A stretch of DNA of 64,000 bases, from the NCBI GenBank assembly GCA_018660465.1, contig JABJKH010000072.1, forward strand, positions 44,446 through 108,445. The letters are read 5' to 3'. Below the pieces are notes generated by a model, which was given only the letters and a program-made list of their open reading frames with translations, searched no databases and was not told where the DNA came from. This stretch comes from Rhodospirillaceae bacterium. Its GTDB lineage: Bacteria > Pseudomonadota > Alphaproteobacteria > Rhodospirillales > JABJKH01. Positions 58,907-64,000 of the stretch are shown one piece after another (the first letter of the stretch is position 1; each line of letters starts with the position of its first letter). A program made the translations under genes and the position numbers.

Positions 58907-59353
58907 ATGCCGAAGCACGCGGAAAAAAAGGTCCTGCCGCATACCCCTGAACAAATGTACGCTCTGGTTGCCGATATTGAGAAGTACCCGGACTTTCTAC
59001 CTTGGTGCGTCGCGACCCGTATCAAAAAACGTGAAGACGAAGGTCCTACTCTCATCGCCGATATGGTGATCGGATTCAAGATGGTGCGCGAGAAATTCAC
59101 CTCACATGTTGTCCTAACCGAACCCCGTCAAATTGACGTTAAATATTTCGATGGCCCGTTTAAGTATTTGGAAAACAAGTGGATTTTTGACCCTCATGGG
59201 GACGGCGAATGCCTGGTCGACTTCTATGTCGATTTTGAATTTCGTTCGCGTTTGTTGGAGAAGATCATGGGGCCGCTGTTTGAGAAGGCGGTGCACCGGA
59301 TGATTACGGCGTTCGAATCCCGTGCTGATGAACTTTACGGCAGTTCAGCCTGA
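58907..59353 (+). CDS. Coq10/RatA-type START-domain protein
   Basis: A 148-residue START/SRPBCC-fold protein of the Coq10/RatA family. HTPEQMYALVADIEKYPDFLPWCVATRI near the N-terminus, VIGFKMVREKFTSHV, and FYVDFEFRSRLLEKIMGPLFEKAVHRMITAFESRA near the end are typical. Alphaproteobacterial members are linked to ubiquinone binding; related RatA is reported as a ribosome-association toxin, so the role is uncertain. The ATG at 58907 is preferred to longer starts inside lipA. It is convergent with cinA, with an overlap of 19 bases. Confidence 0.9.
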   Translation: MPKHAEKKVLPHTPEQMYALVADIEKYPDFLPWCVATRIKKREDEGPTLIADMVIGFKMVREKFTSHVVLTEPRQIDVKYFDGPFKYLENKWIFDPHGDGECLVDFYVDFEFRSRLLEKIMGPLFEKAVHRMITAFESRADELYGSSA

Positions 59354-59829
59354 CGCCGCATCAGGTCGATCACGGTACCGACGGCTTGAAGACGGACTGA
59401 GTCTCGATCTCCCTTAAAGACATACCTCAAATGTTCTGTCTCATAGCCTTTGCGCGCCGCCGCCATGTGGACCAGGCCGACGGGTTTATCATCAGACCCA
59501 CCACCCGGCCCAGCTATGCCTGTTGCTGAGCCTGAGACTTCGGCGTTGGAGTGCTCCAAAGCGCCTTCGGCCATGGCACGGGCGACTTCCTCACTTACAG
59601 CGCCGACCTCATCAAACAAATCTGTCGGAACACCGACCATTTCGGTCTTGGCCTCATTTGTATAGGTGACGAAGGTCCGATCAACGACATCAGATGACCC
59701 TGGCACCGCCGTCAAACAGCTAGAAATCAATCCTCCCGTACAAGATTCAACGGTCGCCACTTTAAGTCCTCCTGTCTTGCAGGCTTCTAATAACTTTTGG
59801 GCCTTCATCAGGGTGTCTTTAGGGAACAT
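59335..59829 (-). CDS. CinA C-terminal domain protein (nicotinamide-nucleotide amidase type)
   Basis: A 164-residue stand-alone CinA C-terminal (PncC/YgaD) domain, which deamidates NMN to NaMN in pyridine nucleotide recycling. The motifs VATVESCTGGLISSCLTAVPGSSDV and the following FVTYTNEAKTEMVGV, plus GIAGPGGGSDDKPVGLVH, are clear. The N-terminal MoCF-like half of full CinA is absent, which is common. The ATG at 59829 has GGAGG about seven bases upstream, inside the 3' end of pgpA. The gene overlaps the START-domain gene on the opposite strand. Confidence 0.92.
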   Translation of the reverse strand: MFPKDTLMKAQKLLEACKTGGLKVATVESCTGGLISSCLTAVPGSSDVVDRTFVTYTNEAKTEMVGVPTDLFDEVGAVSEEVARAMAEGALEHSNAEVSGSATGIAGPGGGSDDKPVGLVHMAAARKGYETEHLRYVFKGDRDSVRLQAVGTVIDLMRRQAELP

Positions 59830-59831
59830 GA

Positions 59832-60299
59832 TCAAACCTCCGCCATCATCAGAGTAATTCCATACAGTACCGCCATTGCATAAGGTGCTGCCAACACATC
59901 GTCCAGCATGACGCCAAGGCCGCCTTTAACTTGTCTATCGGCCCAATTTGCTGGCCACGGTTTAAAGATATCGACGATGCGAAACAGGATAAAGCCTGCA
60001 GCATAAGAGACTAAATCCGCAGGGACCATTAATAATACCAGCCATTGCCCAGCGACTTCATCAATAACGATGGCTTGTGGGTCTTCGCCGCCAAAGCGTT
60101 GTACGAATATTTCAGAGGCCCATACCCCAAGGCCAAAGACCAGCACAGTCGCAAGGGCCAGTCCCGTCGTACCGAAATTCTGAACGATGATCCAAGCAAA
60201 GGGCAGGGCAGCGAGTGATCCCCATGTTCCGGGAGCTTTTGGCAGTAACCCTGCACCAAACCAAGTGGTAATTATGGCGATCGGGTGAAGGGGCGACAT
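59832..60299 (-). CDS. pgpA: Phosphatidylglycerophosphatase A
   Basis: A 155-residue membrane protein counted from the ATG at 60299. It dephosphorylates phosphatidylglycerophosphate to phosphatidylglycerol. TWFGAGLLPKAPGTWGSLAALP near residues 11-32, IVIDEVAGQWL and the FRIVDIFKPWPANWADRQVKGGLGVMLDDVLA segment are PgpA signatures with the conserved acidic residues. The ATG gives a family-like N-terminus, but its Shine-Dalgarno is very close. TTG at 60326 with GGAG eight bases upstream, or TTG at 60356, are alternatives. cinA follows directly. Confidence 0.93.
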   Translation of the reverse strand: MSPLHPIAIITTWFGAGLLPKAPGTWGSLAALPFAWIIVQNFGTTGLALATVLVFGLGVWASEIFVQRFGGEDPQAIVIDEVAGQWLVLLMVPADLVSYAAGFILFRIVDIFKPWPANWADRQVKGGLGVMLDDVLAAPYAMAVLYGITLMMAEV

Positions 60300-60571
60300 G
60301 CCCTCAGGTAAAGCTCGATTCGCCAATTTTTCTGCTCCGTACACGTTTTGACCCAAGAACGATCAAGATAACTGTGTTTAATTTGCGCCACTGCGTCAAA
60401 CTTAACCTAGATATTTGAAGCCAAACCAAGTTTCACCCTCGATATCTAAGTCTTTAGCCTAAATAACTCAAAAATAAGCAATCTTGGTCAATAGACACTT
60501 GCATGAATGACTCCATACAGATACTTTCGTAGCGCTATAAAACGATAATTTTTTGGGGGCGAGTGGGGTTT

Positions 60572-61897
60572 ATGCGCAGGCAATATATGAAAGACTCCTG
60601 GGCAGAGAGGTGGCACCAGTATGTAGATGCGGTGTTTCCGGAACGACAGATACACGTACGGACCAACGGCGACGTAAAGTTTATCCAGGTCTCACAATTT
60701 GCTCAATTGTGTGTGGCTTTGATGTTTCTCGGTGTTGCCACCTGGGTCACGTTCGCATCAGCGAAGTATGTGCTGCATCAGCGCGTCGTCGCGTCGAAGG
60801 ACAACCAAGTCGCCAATGCGCATTTGGCCTATCGCAGCCTGTTGAGTGAAGTCGCAAACTATCAGAAGAAGTTTGTTAGCCTGACCAAAGACCTTGAGCA
60901 GAACCACAATTTGATGCTCGGTCTTGTGGAACAGAATGCTTCCTTGCAGGAAAGCCTGCGTTCAGTCGAAACAGAACTGGTTTCAACTGATACGGAACGC
61001 AAGCAGGTCATTTCGGCGCGCGAAAAATTAAAAGGTAAACTCAACGCCATTGAGAATGAAATGAGTTCGCTTGCCCATCATAACTTCTCATTGAAGGATA
61101 ATCTGAATTCCATCGAAACTGATCTGCAAACGGCGTTGTTGGAACGTAATTCGGCTTTATTCAAGAATCAACGACTGAGCCAGTCGCTCAAGGATTTGAA
61201 GACACGGTTGAGCAGTCTTCAAGAATCTCAGCAAGACTCTGTTTTGCGGCTCAGCGAGAATACGTTGGAACAAATTTCCGATATGGAAAAGGTCATCAAG
61301 CTGTCCGGGCTTGATGTTAAAAAGGTTCTCAAGGCGTCGAATAAGCTACCGCGGGGACAAGGTGGCCCCTTTATTCCGATCAAGACAGACGGGCTTCCGG
61401 CGGGTGATTTAAAGGCTGGCCTGGATAATCTTGATGCCATGTTGAATCATTCCAAAAACCTTCAGGGAATACTACAAAGAATCCCGTTGGTTGCTCCGCT
61501 AAAATCTTATTATATCACCAGCGGGTATGGGAAACGGCGTGATCCGATTAATAAGAGATGGGCTGCGCATTACGGGCTCGACCTCGGCAGTCCTTTTAAA
61601 ACTTCAGTTTATGCGACGGCACCGGGAGTGGTGACATTTGTTGGCTGGAAAGGAAATTTTGGTCGATTGGTCGAAATTACCCATGGGTCCGGAATCAAGA
61701 CCCGCTACGGTCATTTGCACAAGGCCCTTGTGCGGCGCGGGCAAAAGGTTAAATTTCAGCAAAAGATAGGCCTTCTTGGCAGCACTGGGCGGAGTACTGG
61801 GGCTCACCTACATTATGAAGTGCTGTTTAAGAAGCGAACGAAAAACCCCATGAAATTTATCAAGGCGGGGCGGTATGTTTTCCAAGACAAACAATAA
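60572..61897 (+). CDS. M23 family peptidase with coiled-coil linker
   Basis: A 441-residue cell-wall hydrolase type protein counted from the ATG at 60572; a GTG at 60563 would add three residues. Near residues 43-65 is one membrane helix (LCVALMFLGVATWVTFASA). Residues 80-240 are a long coiled coil, and the LytM/M23 domain lies at about residues 305-425. Zinc-site residues are visible: His and Asp in HYGLDLG, and HLHYE near the end, with the second His in RYGHLH. The domain should be periplasmic and cleave peptidoglycan peptides. It overlaps the bactofilin gene by 23 bases. Confidence 0.92.
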   Translation: MRRQYMKDSWAERWHQYVDAVFPERQIHVRTNGDVKFIQVSQFAQLCVALMFLGVATWVTFASAKYVLHQRVVASKDNQVANAHLAYRSLLSEVANYQKKFVSLTKDLEQNHNLMLGLVEQNASLQESLRSVETELVSTDTERKQVISAREKLKGKLNAIENEMSSLAHHNFSLKDNLNSIETDLQTALLERNSALFKNQRLSQSLKDLKTRLSSLQESQQDSVLRLSENTLEQISDMEKVIKLSGLDVKKVLKASNKLPRGQGGPFIPIKTDGLPAGDLKAGLDNLDAMLNHSKNLQGILQRIPLVAPLKSYYITSGYGKRRDPINKRWAAHYGLDLGSPFKTSVYATAPGVVTFVGWKGNFGRLVEITHGSGIKTRYGHLHKALVRRGQKVKFQQKIGLLGSTGRSTGAHLHYEVLFKKRTKNPMKFIKAGRYVFQDKQ

Positions 61898-62402
61898 ATC
61901 AAATTCATCTAGTGGTACCGCAGCCGAAGCAGCGGTTCGGTCTGCACCTTCTATCCTAAGCTCGGATATGCGGATTACCGGTAACTTGAACAGTGACGGT
62001 GAAATTCAAGTAGACGGCACGATAGAGGGCGATATTCGGACGAAAATTCTTCTGATCGGACAAGGTGCTGAAGTGAAGGGTGAAATCGTAGCAGATTCCA
62101 TTCATGTTCACGGGACCATTCACGGCCAGATTAAGGCGCGTTCCGTTGTTTTGGCGAAAACAGCGCACGTTGTCGGTGATATTCTTCACGAAGATTTATC
62201 AATCGAAAAAGGCGCCTTCCTGGAAGGTCACTGCAAAAGCATTTCCAAGAGTACAATACAAAAAGATAGCCTGAATTTGGTGGGTAATAAAGCAACCGAC
62301 GCAGGGGTTGTTCCTGTGAATAAAGACGTTAAGCCTGCTGTTGCTGTGAGCCCAACGGCTCAATCTGCTCATCAACCACCGAAGAAAACAATCGGCGCTT
62401 AG
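61875..62402 (+). CDS. Bactofilin
   Basis: A 175-residue bactofilin (DUF583), a polymer-forming cytoskeletal protein with a right-handed beta-helix core at about residues 30-130 (MRITGNLNSDGEIQVDGTIEG, IHVHGTIHGQIKARSV). N- and C-terminal tails are Ser/Pro-rich and likely disordered. Bactofilins place cell-wall enzymes. Here the gene overlaps the upstream M23 peptidase gene by 23 bases, so the pair is probably coupled, as in other bacteria where bactofilins lie next to M23 peptidases. It converges on the dehydratase gene 8 bases away. Confidence 0.95.
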   Translation: MFSKTNNKSNSSSGTAAEAAVRSAPSILSSDMRITGNLNSDGEIQVDGTIEGDIRTKILLIGQGAEVKGEIVADSIHVHGTIHGQIKARSVVLAKTAHVVGDILHEDLSIEKGAFLEGHCKSISKSTIQKDSLNLVGNKATDAGVVPVNKDVKPAVAVSPTAQSAHQPPKKTIGA

Positions 62403-62410
62403 GTCGTTCT

Positions 62411-63394
62411 TTAATCATTAGATGTTGAGAGTGCTGTTTTGAACACGGCGCTGTCTACGTTGCCGCCAGAGCACACGACAGCGACGACCTTTCCCATAAA
62501 CCGCTCTTTATCACCAGACAGAACAGCGGCGGCTGCAATGGCGCCACCTGGTTCGCAGACGATTTTAAGGCGAAGAAAGAGTGCGGCCATGGTGCGCTGA
62601 ACATCATCGTCGGACGCGATCAACCCCGCCGAGACAAGGTCTCGATTTATTTCAAATGTCATCTCACCGGGGGTAGGCGATAACAAAGCATCACAAATTG
62701 ACTTAGTTCCAGGTGGGTTGGTTTCGTGCTGACCAGAGACAAGAGATCTCGCCGTATCATCGAAGCCTTCCGGCTCTGCCGTATATACCAGAGTTTTCGG
62801 CAATAATGAATGGAACGCGAGAGCGCAGCCTGCCGTTAACCCACCTCCGCCACAGGGCACGACAAGAGCATCCAACTCAATCCCTAATGCGTTGCAGTCT
62901 TCGGCAATTTCAGCGCCGACTGTGCCTTGGCCGGCAACGACGTAGCGATCGTCATAGGGTTTAATGATTGTTGCATTGCGGTCTTTGGCAATGGCTTCGG
63001 CTATATCTTCTCTGACTTCATTATCTCGGTCGTACAGCACGACTTCTGCACCATAGGCCTTGGTGTTGGCGATCTTTAGTTTTGGCGCGTCGGCAGGCAT
63101 GACAATGATGGCTGGTATGTTCAACGATTGTGCAGCCGCCGCCGTGCCTTGCGCATGATTGCCGGATGAGTAGGCAACAACTCCATTCGCGCGTCGGTCT
63201 TCGGGAATACGTGAAACCGTGTTGTAGGCCCCTCTGAATTTAAAGGACCCGGTCTTTTGTAGCATTTCCGGCTTTATCAGCAGGCGGCACCCTGCCAAAT
63301 CATTCAGAAATGGTGATTCTAACAAAGGTGTCCGGACCGTCAGGTATTTCAGAACACGCGCAGCGTCTTCAATATCAGAAAAAGTCGGCGTCAT
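62411..63394 (-). CDS. Threonine/serine dehydratase (PLP fold type II)
   Basis: A 327-residue PLP enzyme of the threonine/serine dehydratase and racemase group. The Schiff-base Lys lies in the TGSFKFRGA motif near residue 53. SSGNHAQGTAAAA, VVPCGGGGLTAG (phosphate loop) and VVCSGGNVD near the end match the family. It lacks the ACT domain of biosynthetic IlvA, so it is a catabolic threonine dehydratase, serine racemase or threo-3-hydroxyaspartate ammonia-lyase type; substrate cannot be fixed by eye. It lies between the bactofilin and a transglycosylase gene. Confidence 0.92.
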   Translation of the reverse strand: MTPTFSDIEDAARVLKYLTVRTPLLESPFLNDLAGCRLLIKPEMLQKTGSFKFRGAYNTVSRIPEDRRANGVVAYSSGNHAQGTAAAAQSLNIPAIIVMPADAPKLKIANTKAYGAEVVLYDRDNEVREDIAEAIAKDRNATIIKPYDDRYVVAGQGTVGAEIAEDCNALGIELDALVVPCGGGGLTAGCALAFHSLLPKTLVYTAEPEGFDDTARSLVSGQHETNPPGTKSICDALLSPTPGEMTFEINRDLVSAGLIASDDDVQRTMAALFLRLKIVCEPGGAIAAAAVLSGDKERFMGKVVAVVCSGGNVDSAVFKTALSTSND

Positions 63395-63412
63395 GACCGG
63401 TAATCCTTGGCG

Positions 63413-64000
63413 TTAGCGATTGAGGTCGCCTTCGAGTGTCTGCGCCACTTGATTGGCAGAGAGGCGAGAACGGTAAACTTGCAAGTTTTCGAGCACTCGT
63501 TGAACATAGTTTCGGGTCTCGTCAAAGGGGATCATTTCAACCCAATCGATTGCATTAACGCTGCTATCTCGGGGATCGCCAAATTTTCGAACCCATCGTT
63601 TTACCCGCGATGGCCCCGCGTTATACCCGGCGATAGCCATGATATAGGACCCTTTGAAATCCCCCAGGAGACCTTCTAAATAATGACGGCCCAGCTTTAG
63701 ATTATAGGCTGGGTCAGTGGTTAGTCGGCCTTTCGAATAGGAAATTCCAATTTGCTGCGCGACTTTTTTCGCGGTCGCGGGCATCAGTTGAAGTAATCCG
63801 CGAGCCCCAGCATGACTTTTGGCTTTGACGTAAAAGGCACTTTCTTGGCGGATCATGGCCAAGATCAAAGGATATTCGGCAAGACGCCCCTGTCGGTTAA
63901 TGGATGTCTTTGGCAGTCGGATAATCGGATAGCCGATGTCTGGAAAAAGCATGCCCTTCTGCCGTGCTTTCTTAGCGATGCTAATGGTTTGATCCAACCG
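63413..64000 (-). CDS. Lytic transglycosylase (SLT domain), 5' part outside window
   Basis: The frame is open to base 64000, so this is the C-terminal 195 residues of a larger protein on the minus strand. A soluble lytic transglycosylase domain (GH23) is present: catalytic Glu in MIRQESAF, GARGLLQLMPATA, NLKLGRHYLEGLL, and AIAGYNAGPSRVKRW. It cleaves the glycan strand of peptidoglycan to 1,6-anhydro ends. The order of motifs matches Slt70-type enzymes, whose helical N-terminal superhelix would lie outside the window. Confidence 0.95.
   Translation of the reverse strand, partial: RLDQTISIAKKARQKGMLFPDIGYPIIRLPKTSINRQGRLAEYPLILAMIRQESAFYVKAKSHAGARGLLQLMPATAKKVAQQIGISYSKGRLTTDPAYNLKLGRHYLEGLLGDFKGSYIMAIAGYNAGPSRVKRWVRKFGDPRDSSVNAIDWVEMIPFDETRNYVQRVLENLQVYRSRLSANQVAQTLEGDLNR

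Noticed and set aside
58495..59100. 201-codon frame on the minus strand opposite lipA and the START-domain gene
   Set aside because: It covers two strongly supported genes and shows no domain of its own.

Overview
The window is a chromosomal segment of an alphaproteobacterium, most likely of the Rhodospirillales or a close relative. The gene order supports this: pyrH-frr-uppS-cdsA-dxr-rseP-bamA-skp-lpxD-fabZ-lpxA-lpxI-lpxB, then gltA, gltX, comEC, lexA, moeA-moaC-trpC-trpD-trpG, then ppiD-trpE, tpiA-secG-pyrG-kdsA, eno-ftsB and the pdhA-pdhB-pdhC-lpd-lipA set. Other alphaproteobacterial marks are LpxI instead of LpxH, a lipoyl domain on the PDH E1-beta subunit, and a GTTC-N7-GTTC LexA operator. 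The assignment rests on gene content and order read by eye, not on a database search. I see no rRNA or tRNA gene, CRISPR array, transposase or prophage.

Layout. Bases 1-12942 (+) form one long, tightly packed run: uridylate kinase (5' end outside the window), ribosome recycling, undecaprenyl diphosphate and phospholipid synthesis, MEP isoprenoid synthesis, outer-membrane biogenesis (RseP, BamA, Skp) and lipid A synthesis, ending in a glyoxalase I. A hairpin at 12966-13002 separates it from gltA and gltX on the minus strand. comEC (+) and lexA (-, with SOS operators) follow, then the minus-strand cluster trpG-trpD-trpC-moaC-moeA.

Bases 23208-37463 are the most variable part. They lie between trpG and the ppiD-trpE pair, which are usually neighbours in related genomes. 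The block holds a small Cys-containing unknown protein, a Sel1-repeat lipoprotein, a copper module (copA-cueR with a MerR-type promoter), two small unknown proteins, a divergent polysaccharide deacetylase, an ABC-F ATPase, a DUF1491 protein, a PomAB-like flagellar stator pair behind a consensus CRP-type site, and a 1070-residue TPR-CHAT lipoprotein with an apparent His/Cys caspase-like dyad.

Bases 37464-48238 return to core genes: trpE, ppiD, tpiA, secG, pyrG, kdsA, eno and ftsB. Inserted among them are a degenerate receiver-domain protein (Glu at the phosphoacceptor site) and a small split ORF pair. Bases 48239-58896 carry central carbon metabolism: a 1192-residue pyruvate:ferredoxin oxidoreductase directly before the complete pyruvate dehydrogenase operon, lpd, a GNAT acetyltransferase and lipoyl synthase. 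The remainder holds a Coq10/RatA-type START protein, cinA C-terminal domain, pgpA, an M23 peptidase-bactofilin pair, a threonine/serine dehydratase and the 3' part of a lytic transglycosylase gene.

The most notable points are the split trp locus with repeat-rich DNA at its trpG edge, the degenerate receiver, the membrane-anchored CHAT protease candidate, the PFOR/PDH adjacency, a possible ATC start codon at 28737, and a possible frameshift or coupled ORF pair at 47916-48238. None of these amounts to a clearly new multi-gene system.
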